Shown here one piece after another: positions 35,862 through 45,600 of a stretch of DNA of 64,000 nt. The DNA is from JBCCTX01 sp964468435 (GTDB lineage: Bacteria > Bacteroidota > Bacteroidia > J057), in assembly GCA_964468435.1 (NCBI GenBank), contig CAYXVE010000003.1:104591-168590 (forward strand), written 5' to 3'. Every line of letters begins with the position of its first letter. Positions within the stretch are counted from its first letter, which is position 1. The position numbers were made by a program, and so were the translations under genes. Under the pieces are notes generated by a model, which was not told where the DNA came from, ran no database searches, and saw nothing but the letters and a program-made list of their open reading frames with translations.

Positions 35862-36578
35862 TTATTTGTTGGGTCGTATGATCATCTCATTGATCACCAG
35901 ATGCTCGGGGGCAGTCAACACTTGATGTATGGCATCGGCAATGTCTTCTGAGGTGAGTACTACACCCTCAAAAGCCTTGACAAAGCTCTGGCGCTTTTCC
36001 TGATGGTGGGTATGATCCGAAAATTCCGTATCCACTGCACCAGGTGAAATATTCGTGATCTTTACCTGACCTCTAAATTCCTTGCGGAATCCTATCGTAA
36101 TGGCATTCACTGCATGCTTAGTCGCACAATACACTACTGCTTCTGGAAAGACATCATGTGCAGCAACTGAAGCCAGGTTGATGATATGTCCCTTATTCTC
36201 CCTCAATTGAGGTAGGGCAGCATGTATACAACTCAGTAAACCTTTTACATTAACATCCACCATGTTCAACCACTCAGATAGCGGTGTCTCAGCCATAGGC
36301 CCCAAGTGCCCTACTCCAGCATTATTGATCAGTACGTCTATGCGACCGAATTCCTCCACAGTATAGGTCATCATTTTTTTGACCTGATCCGGGTCAGCTA
36401 CATCGACCACAAAAGCTCTGGATTTTTCGCCCAGTTTATCTTTCAGTTTTTCCAGTCTATCTGCTCTTCTAGCTCCTAGTATTACATTCGCTCCAGCATC
36501 ATACAATTTTTTTGCAGTAGTCTCACCGATACCACTACTTGCTCCCGTAATTACTACAGTCTTATCTTTCAACATCAT
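35862..36578 (-). CDS. Short-chain dehydrogenase/reductase (classical SDR)
   Basis: 238 residues. NAD(P)-binding TGASSGIGE (residues ~11-19), NNAGVG, and the catalytic YCATKHA with the preceding Ser in the ASVAA region. An Arg in GARRAD suggests NADP preference. It is closest to YdfG/serine-3-dehydrogenase-like SDRs, but the substrate is unknown. Its ATG overlaps the stop of the upstream baeRF gene (TAATG), so it is translationally coupled. Confidence 0.92.
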   Translation of the reverse strand: MMLKDKTVVITGASSGIGETTAKKLYDAGANVILGARRADRLEKLKDKLGEKSRAFVVDVADPDQVKKMMTYTVEEFGRIDVLINNAGVGHLGPMAETPLSEWLNMVDVNVKGLLSCIHAALPQLRENKGHIINLASVAAHDVFPEAVVYCATKHAVNAITIGFRKEFRGQVKITNISPGAVDTEFSDHTHHQEKRQSFVKAFEGVVLTSEDIADAIHQVLTAPEHLVINEMIIRPNK

Positions 36579-37639
36579 TAATACCTCATTTTTAATGCTA
36601 TTCTATCATATGCTTCCAGACTCCCGTCAGGCATGAATACTACACGGCCTTTGTATCTCAACTGATGTTCTACGATCTCATCTATAATATCGTCCACAAT
36701 ACCTGGCTCAGTTGCATTTTCTACCAGTTCAATGCGATTATCTTCCATTTTTACAGGTTGAAAATAGCCTTCCTCCACAACTAGCAAATCTCCTCTCCCC
36801 TGTTGTACCAGTTCCCATATTTCATCCAGGCTGGAGGCAAGGGTCTTTTGTCCTGTCGCCTGACTCAATTCCTCCAAAGCCCTGGCTCTTCGTTCTTCAG
36901 TTACGTTCTGGACCCTTTCCCATACTTCCTCTCCTAGCTTTTTTGTTTTTCCATTCTCAAAGTTTGCCGGCCATGTAGTAATAATGCAACGGTCGTCATC
37001 CGTTACTTCATAAAAGTAACCAATATTGCGCTCTGTTCCGACCAATACTACCTCACCAGGATTGGTCTTATGTACCTCCTGAAATGCTTTGTCTACTTTA
37101 TTGAAATACTCCCTCAATAAGTTGTCATCCAACCCCTGTGCCGCTTTTTCTTTACTTAGAGCTGCTGGCCCATTTTCAAAAGGAAATTCCCCTCTAATTT
37201 CGCGAAGAATCTGTGGTCCAAGAGCTTCGTACAAATGTGTTTCCTGCTGATTTAGTGTCATGATAAAATAAGAACCCTCACGATTGATCGCTCTAACCAA
37301 ATCACGTGTAGCAAACGTATGATCAATGACCGTACGTGGCTCCACTGAGATCGGAAGTCTTACATATTCCGCGATATCCTGGTTGACGAAGATTGCAAGG
37401 CCATCCAGGTTATGATAATGATCGATAGCTCCACTCAGGTCTTGCAGTTTTTCCATATAGGGTGCTATTTCCCTGCTGGAAGACTCTTCAGAAAGACGTT
37501 GTTCGACCTCTTTGATCAGGTTTTTAAGATTTATGGCATCCTGAAGGTTTTCCGGAGATGTGCGATGTGTATTCAATAAGATGGTAATGCAAGGATATCC
37601 ATGGATGTCTTTAAGCTTTTTCAGCGTTTCTTTTATCAT
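36578..37639 (-). CDS. baeRF-type (bacterial archaeo-eukaryotic release factor-like) protein
   Basis: 353 residues matching the bacterial archaeo-eukaryotic release-factor family, probably baeRF3: an N-terminal ITILLNTHRTSPENLQDAINLKNLIKE helix pair, a central RNase-H-like region (SYFIMTLNQQETHLYEAL, GEVVLVGTERNIGYFYEV) and a C-terminal eL30-like domain (ASSLDEIWELVQQGRGDLLVVEEGYF ... IVEHQLRYKGRVVFMPDGSL). The family is proposed to act on ribosomes in rescue or hibernation, partly by analogy; no GGQ tripeptide is present. It is coupled by overlap to the SDR downstream. A -7-like element is ~40 bases upstream. Confidence 0.8.
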   Translation of the reverse strand: MIKETLKKLKDIHGYPCITILLNTHRTSPENLQDAINLKNLIKEVEQRLSEESSSREIAPYMEKLQDLSGAIDHYHNLDGLAIFVNQDIAEYVRLPISVEPRTVIDHTFATRDLVRAINREGSYFIMTLNQQETHLYEALGPQILREIRGEFPFENGPAALSKEKAAQGLDDNLLREYFNKVDKAFQEVHKTNPGEVVLVGTERNIGYFYEVTDDDRCIITTWPANFENGKTKKLGEEVWERVQNVTEERRARALEELSQATGQKTLASSLDEIWELVQQGRGDLLVVEEGYFQPVKMEDNRIELVENATEPGIVDDIIDEIVEHQLRYKGRVVFMPDGSLEAYDRIALKMRY

Positions 37640-37678
37640 AAATCAAAAATCGATAGTTAGTAAGATTGAAATGAATAT

Positions 37679-37686
37679 CAAATATA
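37679..37686 (-). promoter_or_regulatory. -7 element (TAnnTTTG) for the baeRF-SDR pair
   Basis: On the minus strand TATATTTG is at 37686-37679, about 40 bases before the ATG at 37639. A TTG is only 14 bases further upstream, so the -33 part is not convincing. Confidence 0.4.
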
Positions 37687-37765
37687 AGGCAAAATATTGT
37701 CAACTCAGGAAAACGGGTCGTATATTAACGAAGTTTAGCAAGCGTTTCAATAAATTTCATATTTC

Positions 37766-38335
37766 ATGAACTGGAAACGGATTATTATAGGAACTATTTT
37801 GGGAATTATCGTCGTATTTGCGGCTATTTTTGCCTATATGCTTCTTACTACACGTAAGCATAGTCCTGCTGATACTGCCTCTTATCAGGGTGCAGATTTG
37901 CAGGTAACAGTAAATTACTGTCGTCCTTACAAAAAAGAGCGCGTTATATTCGGTACGACAGAAGAAGATGTACTGCAGCCCTATGGCAAGTACTGGCGTA
38001 CAGGCGCTAATGAGGCTACTGAGATCGAAGTAAACAAGGAAGTGCTTTTTGCCGGAGAGTCCCTGAATGCAGGACGCTATGTTTTGTACACCATTCCCGG
38101 TCCAGAAATATGGACCATAGGTCTGAATAGTGAACTGGGTAGATGGGGTGCTTGGGAAGTGGACTACGATAAGGATATTATGCAGGTAAGTGTCCCAGCA
38201 ACAACTACCTCTGAGGTAACAGAACAGTTCACCATTTATTTTACAGAAGCCGCAGATGGCGCAGATATGCACCTGGTCTGGGATCAAACAAAGGTAACAG
38301 TCCCGATTAAGGTTGCTGAAAGTAAGGCTAATTAA
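37766..38335 (+). CDS. DUF2911 membrane-anchored protein
   Basis: 189 residues: an N-terminal membrane helix (IIIGTILGIIVVFAAIFAYML) and an extracytoplasmic DUF2911 domain (VTVNYCRPYKKERVIFG, YGKYWRTGANEATEIEVNKEVLFAGESLNAGRYVLYTIPG, WGAWEVDYDKDIMQVSVP). The family is widespread in Bacteroidota and has no assigned function. It converges with and overlaps the SDR gene by 4 bases. Confidence 0.9.
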   Translation: MNWKRIIIGTILGIIVVFAAIFAYMLLTTRKHSPADTASYQGADLQVTVNYCRPYKKERVIFGTTEEDVLQPYGKYWRTGANEATEIEVNKEVLFAGESLNAGRYVLYTIPGPEIWTIGLNSELGRWGAWEVDYDKDIMQVSVPATTTSEVTEQFTIYFTEAADGADMHLVWDQTKVTVPIKVAESKAN

Positions 38336-39177
38336 TTCAGAACCTCGCGAATCATCTGCTCGCTCATCTCCCAAAGGCGATCAGCTGTTCCAGGATTGTA
38401 CGCTTCAGAAGAAGCTCGTTGTACGCGATTGTTGACAAAGTACTCGCCTGAAATATCACTGACTTCCGGATCTGCTGCCAGATAGATGATCGTCTGGGCT
38501 CCCTGACGTGGAGAACGGCTGATTAGCCAGAAGAAAAACTGTAGTATATAATTGGTATTGCGTATAATACCCGTGTTGATCACACCGGGATGCATGGCAT
38601 TGGCGATAAGCCCCTGAGAAGCGTATTTCTCTGAAAGCAAACGGGTAAACAGGATCATGGCGAGCTTGGACTGGCCATACGCGCGCATCATCCAGTACTT
38701 ATCTTTTAGTTGAGGATCCTCAAAGTGAATCTTTGATCCCTTATGAGCGGCAGACGACACATTGATAATACGGGCATGGTCTCTCTCTAGTAACTTGTCT
38801 ATCAATAAGTTAGTTAGTAGAAAATGCGCCAGATGATTGATCGCAAAGGTAGCTTCCAGACCATCCTGGGTGGTCGTGTAGGATTCATGTAATACCCCTG
38901 CATTGTTGATCAGTACATCCACTCGATCAAACTGATCGAGAACATTACAGGCAAACACCTTGACCTGGTGCAATGACCCCAGATTACAGGGAAATAGGTG
39001 AATATTGTTATTTCCTGACTGGTGTATTAGTTTCTCCTGAATTTTTTCACCCTTCTCCATATCCCTGGAATTGAATATGATCCGTGCCCCCCTCTTTGCC
39101 AGTTCCAGCGCTGCCTCATAACCTATACCACTTGTCGCTCCTGTAATTAAAACGGTTTTTTCTCTCATACTATTCAT
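38332..39177 (-). CDS. SDR of the retinol-dehydrogenase-like type
   Basis: 281 residues from the ATG at 39177 (MNSMREKTVLITG); the frame opens at 39228, but that extension would nearly touch the divergent oxoprolinase gene. Another possible start is 39168. The motifs are TGATSGIGYE, NNAGVL and the active site YGQSKLA with an upstream Ser in NVSSAAH. The pattern resembles RDH/WW-oxidoreductase-like NADP enzymes that reduce hydrophobic aldehydes or ketones. The substrate is unknown. Confidence 0.9.
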   Translation of the reverse strand: MNSMREKTVLITGATSGIGYEAALELAKRGARIIFNSRDMEKGEKIQEKLIHQSGNNNIHLFPCNLGSLHQVKVFACNVLDQFDRVDVLINNAGVLHESYTTTQDGLEATFAINHLAHFLLTNLLIDKLLERDHARIINVSSAAHKGSKIHFEDPQLKDKYWMMRAYGQSKLAMILFTRLLSEKYASQGLIANAMHPGVINTGIIRNTNYILQFFFWLISRSPRQGAQTIIYLAADPEVSDISGEYFVNNRVQRASSEAYNPGTADRLWEMSEQMIREVLN

Positions 39178-39256
39178 TCTTTGTATCAACTCAACTGACA
39201 CTTTTTCACATAGTTTTAGATAAATCATTTATTTGTATACCTCAACCAGTGAACAT

Positions 39257-42200
39257 ATGACTACATGGCTCATGAACATAGATACAGGTGGAACCTTTAC
39301 AGACATCGTAGCCACCAATCCTGAAGGCAACTTCATTTATGCAAAAGTACTCAGCAATGGCTCACTTAGAGGGCGAATTATTTCCGTTGAAAATCTGTCT
39401 GGTTCAGATCAAGGTACCAAACTGAAGATATCACAGCGATGGGATACCCAGCAGGATATCTTCGAAGGATACGGGATAAGATTACTGGAAGAATCAGGTA
39501 TTCAGAGAACCATTACCCATTCAGATCTTACTACTGGAATCCTTACAATAAATACAATGGTAGAAGATATTCAATGGAACAACAGGGAATTTGAAATTTT
39601 CTCTGGAGAAGAAGCCCCTGTACTAGCTGCACGTATCATTACAGGAACACCGCTCAATACCCCCCTCCCCCCTATACACCTTCGGTTGGGTACGACCAAG
39701 GGTACCAATGCACTGCTGGAGAAGAAGGGAGCTAAAGTCGCTTTTCTGGTTACTAAAGGCTTCGGTGATCTTATTCGCATTGGGACACAGCAGCGTCCCG
39801 ACCTGTTTTCCCTTAACATTGTACAAAAACTCCCCCTTCACCATACAGTAATCGAAATAGAAGAACGTCTCGACAAGGATGGAAAGGTTATCCAGGAGCT
39901 AACGGATTCAGAAATCCAACAGATCATTGCAACAGTCAAACGATCTGGATGTGAATCCATAGCCATCGCTTTATTGCATTCATATGTGAATCCCAAACAC
40001 GAAAGCTTACTGGCAAGTGCCTGCCAGATGCATGGAATCCCGTATATTTCCGTATCCCACACACTGGCCCCCCTAATTAAGCTACTTCCCCGGGCCGAGA
40101 CTACCCTGGTCAATGCGTATCTTCTACCTGTATTGAAGCACTATCTGGAAGCGATTTCAGGAGCTTTGTCGCATAAGGATTCATCGCTGTCAATTATGAC
40201 TAGTACCGGAGGTCTGGTAGGCCATCAGATGTTTCAGCCCAAAGACAGCCTGCTGAGTGGTCCGGCCGGAGGAGTTGTAGGCGCCACAACCATGGCAAAG
40301 TTGGCAGGTATAGACCATTTTATCTCCCTGGATATGGGGGGTACCAGCACCGATGTATCCCGTTATCATCAGCAATATGACTATCACCGGGAAACGCGGG
40401 TAGGAGAGATCACCATGCTGAGTCCTGCGGTAGCCATTGAAACTGTAGCTGCAGGTGGTGGCTCTTTATGTAGCTTTGATGGAAACAAATTGTTGGTGGG
40501 CCCCGAAAGTGCTGGTGCATTTCCCGGACCTGCCTGCTATGGCGCAGGAGGACCATTGAGTCTCACGGATGTCAATTTATTGCTGGGAAAGCTGGACCCG
40601 GATGCATTTCAGATCCCGGTAAGTATCCAGGCAGCACAGAAAGCACTGGATCAGATGTTTGAGGGATATACTGATCCCCAAAAACATGAAGTCCTTCAAG
40701 GCTTCGTGCAAATTGCCAATGAAAAGATGGCTGAAGCTATTCGACGGATATCTATCCGGAAAGGTTACGATCCGGCTGAATACAGCCTGCTGGCTTTTGG
40801 AGGTGCGGGCGGGCAGCATGCCTGCGGCATAGCGAAAATCCTGGGCATACAGAAAATCCTAATTCCCTATGAAGCCGGGCTGCTGAGTGCTTATGGCATC
40901 GGTACCGCTCCCATTGAGCGAAGTAAATCCAGAATGATCCTCCAACCCTATGCTACGATAAGGGCGGAAATAGACCAGATTATCATCAAACTCAAAAAAG
41001 AAACCACTGCCCTGCTCTACCAGGAAAATATAACCTTCCAGAAAATCCATACCCAGGTAGCATTATTTTTACGTTTTCAGGGACAGGATTATACCATTGA
41101 GGTTGTGTATGACACTCAACATAACATTGAAAAACTTTTTGAGGAAAAATATCGCCAGATATTTGGACACTGGGTCGAAAACCGGGAGATCGAAGTAGAA
41201 TCTGTCAAAATCATAGCTAGTGGAATCACCTATACGCAGACGCAGTTTCAGGAAAAAACTTCCCATCAAGATATTCAGCCCTATTATCCAAAGACAGACA
41301 AATATATTCAGCGTGTATCGGTATATCGCTGGGAAAATCTGCGACCTGGAGCAGAAATACAGGGGGAAGCGATTCTGGTAAGCTCCTACGGTACCATATA
41401 TGTAGAAAAAGGATGGAGGCTATCTATCAATACTTACCGCCAGGCATACATGGTACAAGAACAGATAGATCGCATGTTCATGAGAAAAGCTGTTGAATCC
41501 GAAGCAGCACGCATAACCTTGTTTGCCCATCGATTTCAGACCATCGCAGAAGAGATGGGGGCCTTACTAGAGCGAACAGCTTTTTCCGTCAATGTCAAAG
41601 AGCGGTTAGACTTTTCCTGTGCAGTACTTGATCCTGATGGGAAACTCATTGTCAATGCACCACATATACCTGTTCACCTGGGAAGCCTTGGGGTATGTGT
41701 ACGCAGGGTACAGGAAGCTCTCGATATAGGACCAGGAGATGTCGTCATCACCAATCATCCCGGGTTTGGCGGATCGCATCTGCCGGATATTACGCTGATT
41801 GCTCCGGTATTTACGGATCGCAAAGAACTTATCGGATATGTAGCCAACCGGGCTCACCATGCTGAAATCGGTGGTAAAAGACCTGGGTCTATGCCTCCGG
41901 ATGCCCAGAACCTGGAAGAAGAGGGTGTGGTGATCGCTCCGGAGTATTTTGTTAGAAAGGGAAATGTACAATGGGAGCAGATGCAGAAATTATTTACTCA
42001 GGCGCGCTACCCGACACGTTTGCTACAGGAAAATATGGCGGACCTCAATGCCGGACTGGCAGCATTGAGATTGGGACAAAATATGCTCTCCAAGCTCATC
42101 GAGACGCATGGATTTAAGGATATAAGCTATTACATGGAACAACTGAAGCGAGATGCAAGAGACCAAATGAGCTTAGCATTGAGGCAATTGGATACTGGGG

Positions 42201-43033
42201 AGTATCAAGAAGAAGAATATCTGGATGATGGTACACGACTCAGACTCCGGATGAATATTGAAGAAGAAAAGATCGTACTAGATTTTGAGGGTACATCAGA
42301 CGTTCATACCGGTAACCTAAACGCCAATCTGGCAATTGTCAACAGTGCAGTATTGTACGTATTTCGCCTGCTTGTACAAAAAGAGATTCCCTTAAATGAG
42401 GGTATTATGGAGCTTATCAATATGAATATACCCAGAGGAATTCTGAACCCGGGCTTTTCACAACATCCTGGCAGTTGCCCTGCTGTAGTGGGAGGTAATG
42501 TCGAGACCAGCCAGCGACTGGTAGATCTGCTTCTTAAGCCATTGAAACTGGCTGGATGTAGTCAGGGCACCATGAACAATGTTGTTTTTGGCAATGAGTA
42601 TACGGGATATTATGAGACGATCGGAGGTGGCACAGGTGCAGGGAAGGGATTTCATGGGACTGATGCTGTACACCAACACATGACTAATACACGTATTACT
42701 GATCCTGAGGTACTGGAGTTTCGATATCCTATTCGATTGGAACGTTTCGCTATCAGACAGCACTCAGGCGGAGATGGGAAATGGAAGGGAGGCAATGGTA
42801 TTATCAGACATTATAGATTCCTGGAACCTATGTCTGTAACTGTACTCACTCAGCATAGAAAAATACCGCCTTATGGTATGGAAGGTGGGTCTGAAGGATC
42901 ATGCGGGAAGCAATTTGTCATCCGGAAAAACGGAGAAACCATTTTACTGGAAGGAATACAGGGAATTGAGCTTGATAAAATGGAGCAGTTGATCATCGAA
43001 ACGCCTGGTGGGGGTGGATATGGCAAACCCTGA
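39257..43033 (+). CDS. Fused hydantoinase A/B (5-oxoprolinase-type) enzyme
   Basis: 1258 residues from the ATG at 39257 (MTTWLMNIDTGGTFTDIV). The ATP-dependent HyuA/oxoprolinase half carries DTGGTFTDIV, GTTKGTNALLEKKG, SLDMGGTSTDVSRY and FGGAGGQHACGIA. The HyuB half starts near residue 750 (RITLFAHRFQTIAEEMGALLERTAFS) with NHPGFGGSHLPDITLI and GGGTGAGKGFHGTDAV. Such fused enzymes open 5-oxoproline or hydantoin rings with ATP, in the cytosol. Between the first strand and the GTTKGTNALLE motif there is about 70 residues (~38-110, DQGTKLKISQRWDTQQDIF) more than in plain HyuA proteins, an apparent insertion. Substrate assignment (5-oxoproline) is by homology only. Confidence 0.9.
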   Translation: MTTWLMNIDTGGTFTDIVATNPEGNFIYAKVLSNGSLRGRIISVENLSGSDQGTKLKISQRWDTQQDIFEGYGIRLLEESGIQRTITHSDLTTGILTINTMVEDIQWNNREFEIFSGEEAPVLAARIITGTPLNTPLPPIHLRLGTTKGTNALLEKKGAKVAFLVTKGFGDLIRIGTQQRPDLFSLNIVQKLPLHHTVIEIEERLDKDGKVIQELTDSEIQQIIATVKRSGCESIAIALLHSYVNPKHESLLASACQMHGIPYISVSHTLAPLIKLLPRAETTLVNAYLLPVLKHYLEAISGALSHKDSSLSIMTSTGGLVGHQMFQPKDSLLSGPAGGVVGATTMAKLAGIDHFISLDMGGTSTDVSRYHQQYDYHRETRVGEITMLSPAVAIETVAAGGGSLCSFDGNKLLVGPESAGAFPGPACYGAGGPLSLTDVNLLLGKLDPDAFQIPVSIQAAQKALDQMFEGYTDPQKHEVLQGFVQIANEKMAEAIRRISIRKGYDPAEYSLLAFGGAGGQHACGIAKILGIQKILIPYEAGLLSAYGIGTAPIERSKSRMILQPYATIRAEIDQIIIKLKKETTALLYQENITFQKIHTQVALFLRFQGQDYTIEVVYDTQHNIEKLFEEKYRQIFGHWVENREIEVESVKIIASGITYTQTQFQEKTSHQDIQPYYPKTDKYIQRVSVYRWENLRPGAEIQGEAILVSSYGTIYVEKGWRLSINTYRQAYMVQEQIDRMFMRKAVESEAARITLFAHRFQTIAEEMGALLERTAFSVNVKERLDFSCAVLDPDGKLIVNAPHIPVHLGSLGVCVRRVQEALDIGPGDVVITNHPGFGGSHLPDITLIAPVFTDRKELIGYVANRAHHAEIGGKRPGSMPPDAQNLEEEGVVIAPEYFVRKGNVQWEQMQKLFTQARYPTRLLQENMADLNAGLAALRLGQNMLSKLIETHGFKDISYYMEQLKRDARDQMSLALRQLDTGEYQEEEYLDDGTRLRLRMNIEEEKIVLDFEGTSDVHTGNLNANLAIVNSAVLYVFRLLVQKEIPLNEGIMELINMNIPRGILNPGFSQHPGSCPAVVGGNVETSQRLVDLLLKPLKLAGCSQGTMNNVVFGNEYTGYYETIGGGTGAGKGFHGTDAVHQHMTNTRITDPEVLEFRYPIRLERFAIRQHSGGDGKWKGGNGIIRHYRFLEPMSVTVLTQHRKIPPYGMEGGSEGSCGKQFVIRKNGETILLEGIQGIELDKMEQLIIETPGGGGYGKP

Positions 43034-43067
43034 TCTGGGAACATGCTTTTGGGCAATTTGCCTGAAA

Positions 43068-44405
43068 TCAGTTTGCAGGATGCACCGTTGAATCCTTTGC
43101 GGATGAATGTATTTTGATAACCTGCTGGCTTGGGGCCGGGTGTTGTAGCGTATCCAGAATGAATAAAAGCGGGCGGACCTTTTGTTCATACGCTACGGGC
43201 CATTGTTGATCCCGCATAGTTTGATATAAACTCACCATTTGGGTAAGTAGTACCTTTTTTAATTGGGGATTGGGAGCTTTATGTCTAAAGAGAAGATTCA
43301 TTGCTTCTGTATAGGCTTCTTCGGCTTCATGATAGCGTATCATGGCCGTAAGACATCCGGCTTTTTGGATGAAAATCCTTGCAAGTGGGACTAAATATAC
43401 GGCTGGTTCTACGTGTATCAGCTCCCGATATACCTGATCAGCTTCTTCAAAGCAGGCCAAAGCGGCTTCGTACATTTCAAATCTCACATATAACATACCC
43501 AGATTTACTAGAGACTCACCTACCTGAGGGTTGAAATTTTCTTCTCCATGATGAGATAGCCTGCGAAAGGTTTTGTAGGCGTTTCGCAACATATGCTCCG
43601 CAGATTCGAAATTGTATTGGCTGGCATAGACAAGTCCCAAACTGCTCTGTGCTCTGGCTATATTAGTCTGTTCCTTCACTACACCTGAATGTATGGATCT
43701 CCATTTATTGAGTGCATTTTCGTAGGCCTGATGAGCGGAATCCCACAACTGGAGTTTTACTAAAGCGTGCCCGGTACTATGCCATATATTTGCCCAATCG
43801 TCCTGTATAGATACAGAAGAATCATTTAGGTGATTTCGGTATATCTCCAACGCCTCCTCGTAGTATTGCAGTGCAGAATCGGGTTTATCCATCGCCACAT
43901 AAGCATCTCCCAACCCTGCTGTATTCCTGGCTTTTTCTTGCCAGAAGCGCATATTCTTCTTTGAGTTTTGCATATCGAGTTTGGTGGCAGCCATACGATA
44001 AGATGAAAGAGCTGCTTCATGATCGTGCTGTGCACCAAAAGTCGCTCCAAGTTGATTAAGTGTATATGAGCTATCCAGAGAAGAAGACGCCAATAGCAGA
44101 GCCCTCCGATAAAGCTGATGTGCTTCTCCGATTTGGGTTTGGAGCTGTAATTGTCGTGCTCTACTGATTAACTGCTGGAACTGTAAAATATTATATCGTG
44201 GTTCTGTGCTTGTATTATTCACCCCACCCTGGAAGATAAAAAAGGCAATTAGCAGCGTTGCACATAGAAAAGAAATCTTCCAATATACCGGTATGTCATG
44301 TAGTAATCCATGATCACTGGCATATGATTTCGTCGAGGTATTAAATCCATCTGGCACTGGCATAGTAAGCAAGGTAACATCTCTAATATCGGAATTACTA
44401 TTCAT
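43068..44405 (-). CDS. TPR-repeat protein with one membrane helix
   Basis: 445 residues. A cytosolic N-terminus of ~40 residues is followed by a membrane helix (ISFLCATLLIAFFIFQGG), then a tandem array of tetratricopeptide repeats (~75-400), seen as repeated ALxxYEEALEIYR, ALxxFEEADQVYREL and AYENALNKWRS helices. TPRs bind other proteins, so this is probably a scaffold facing the periplasm. No catalytic domain is present. It is a single gene, convergent with the oxoprolinase. Confidence 0.85.
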   Translation of the reverse strand: MNSNSDIRDVTLLTMPVPDGFNTSTKSYASDHGLLHDIPVYWKISFLCATLLIAFFIFQGGVNNTSTEPRYNILQFQQLISRARQLQLQTQIGEAHQLYRRALLLASSSLDSSYTLNQLGATFGAQHDHEAALSSYRMAATKLDMQNSKKNMRFWQEKARNTAGLGDAYVAMDKPDSALQYYEEALEIYRNHLNDSSVSIQDDWANIWHSTGHALVKLQLWDSAHQAYENALNKWRSIHSGVVKEQTNIARAQSSLGLVYASQYNFESAEHMLRNAYKTFRRLSHHGEENFNPQVGESLVNLGMLYVRFEMYEAALACFEEADQVYRELIHVEPAVYLVPLARIFIQKAGCLTAMIRYHEAEEAYTEAMNLLFRHKAPNPQLKKVLLTQMVSLYQTMRDQQWPVAYEQKVRPLLFILDTLQHPAPSQQVIKIHSSAKDSTVHPAN

Positions 44406-44639
44406 CTATACAAATAATGCCTGATTCACAGACTTTCACATCGAAAAAAAATTTTACTAAATCAAATTAATGAAAAGAAATTGTACTAAAATTGGAAACA
44501 CATACAAATAACGATTCAAAATATTTATTGATATCGCATGTAACATTCCTGTATGAAAGAACAAAAATCTCCTCATACAAGCCAGAAAAAAAGGATACCT
44601 GAAAGTAAACTAATTTTTTGAGAAAATATGCTAATAAAA

Positions 44640-44670
44640 TTTGATAAAAAGAGTTTTTTTGCTAATTTTG
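44640..44670 (+). promoter_or_regulatory. Full-consensus Bacteroidota promoter for the SRAP-like gene
   Basis: TTTG at 44640-44643, 19 bases, then TAATTTTG at 44663-44670, both elements perfect. The ATG is 28 bases downstream. Confidence 0.75.
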
Positions 44671-44698
44671 TTATGTAAACTAATCAACAAAACTAAAA

Positions 44699-45337
44699 AT
44701 GTTAGTTTCCTATACTTTCAACACAGCTTACCATCCCTTCCAGGACACAGATCATCAGAGACCTGGGATACGCTTATTGGAGGGTGGAAAATTCGCTCCC
44801 GGCGAATATGCTCCTGTAATCGTCAAGGAAAACGGTTCTCCAAGACTGAAATTTTACCAGTTTGGTTGGGGTCAAAAGTCAGCATCTTCACGGACATCAC
44901 TTCATTATTTACCGTCTACTCAGGTATTTGACCACGTAGATTACTACATGTCTATCCGTCAGCAAAGATGTCTTATTCCAGCTGATGGGTATTACGTAAT
45001 GCTTTCAAACGGTACGTGTTACAAAGTTACCATGAACGATGGTGAAACATTCTGTTTTGCAGGTATACATCGCTCGTGGTATCACGAAGATGGCACCTTG
45101 CAGCACTCCTTTGCCGTTCTCTCTACGCAGGCAACCCCTTCGCTGAGCCAATTTAGTTTACTGATGCCGCTTATACTTCGCAAGCAGGATGAACGAAAAT
45201 GGTTACATCCACACACACATCTGAAGCATATATCAAATTTATTATATCGACCATCGGATCTACCTCTCAACATCTATCAGGTAAAAGAATTACTAGAGAC
45301 AACTGTGAATACTCTTCCTAAGCAGTTTGCAGCCTAG
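44699..45337 (+). CDS. SRAP (YedK/HMCES-like) fold protein lacking catalytic residues
   Basis: 212 residues. SRAP proteins form a thiazolidine link with abasic DNA through Cys2, helped by Asn, Glu and His. The fold is visible: FGWGQK, the signature RCLIPADGYY (residues 90-99), FCFAGI and AVLSTQATPSL..LMPLIL. However, position 2 is Leu (MLVSY instead of MCGRY), the Glu after GYY is Val100, the active-site Asn region reads LHYLPS, and the His before MP is missing (QFSLLMP). All four known catalytic positions are thus changed. The gene has a perfect promoter and a strong terminator, arguing that it is functional. It may be a DNA- or abasic-site-binding pseudoenzyme or have a different role. Confidence 0.8.
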   Translation: MLVSYTFNTAYHPFQDTDHQRPGIRLLEGGKFAPGEYAPVIVKENGSPRLKFYQFGWGQKSASSRTSLHYLPSTQVFDHVDYYMSIRQQRCLIPADGYYVMLSNGTCYKVTMNDGETFCFAGIHRSWYHEDGTLQHSFAVLSTQATPSLSQFSLLMPLILRKQDERKWLHPHTHLKHISNLLYRPSDLPLNIYQVKELLETTVNTLPKQFAA

Positions 45338-45372
45338 TCTTACTTCCTCCCTTTATTCCTTTTAATGCCTGT

Positions 45373-45405
45373 ACTCCCCACACCCCACGTGGGGAGTCTT
45401 TTTTT
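45373..45405 (+). terminator. Rho-independent terminator after the SRAP-like gene
   Basis: Perfect 9-bp stem ACTCCCCAC (45373-45381) with GTGGGGAGT (45389-45397), 7-base loop, then a run of seven T. Confidence 0.9.
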
Positions 45406-45600
45406 ACTAAACCCACCCATATTTCTAAACTAAGTTGTTACTTAGGGGGATCCGAAGCAGAAATTTTTTAAAATATTCCTGAAATTATTTCTCTGTTTTA
45501 ATCTTGAATACTGTGTATCTTTTACTAATCGTCATATCCAAAGAACCGGGAGAAAAATGGATGTGATACGATGAAGGCTGTCAGTTTGTGAAGTATTGAG

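Noticed and set aside
37757..38374. 205-residue minus-strand frame
   Set aside because: Antisense to the DUF2911 gene; the sequence is cysteine-rich and irregular, typical of a shadow frame.
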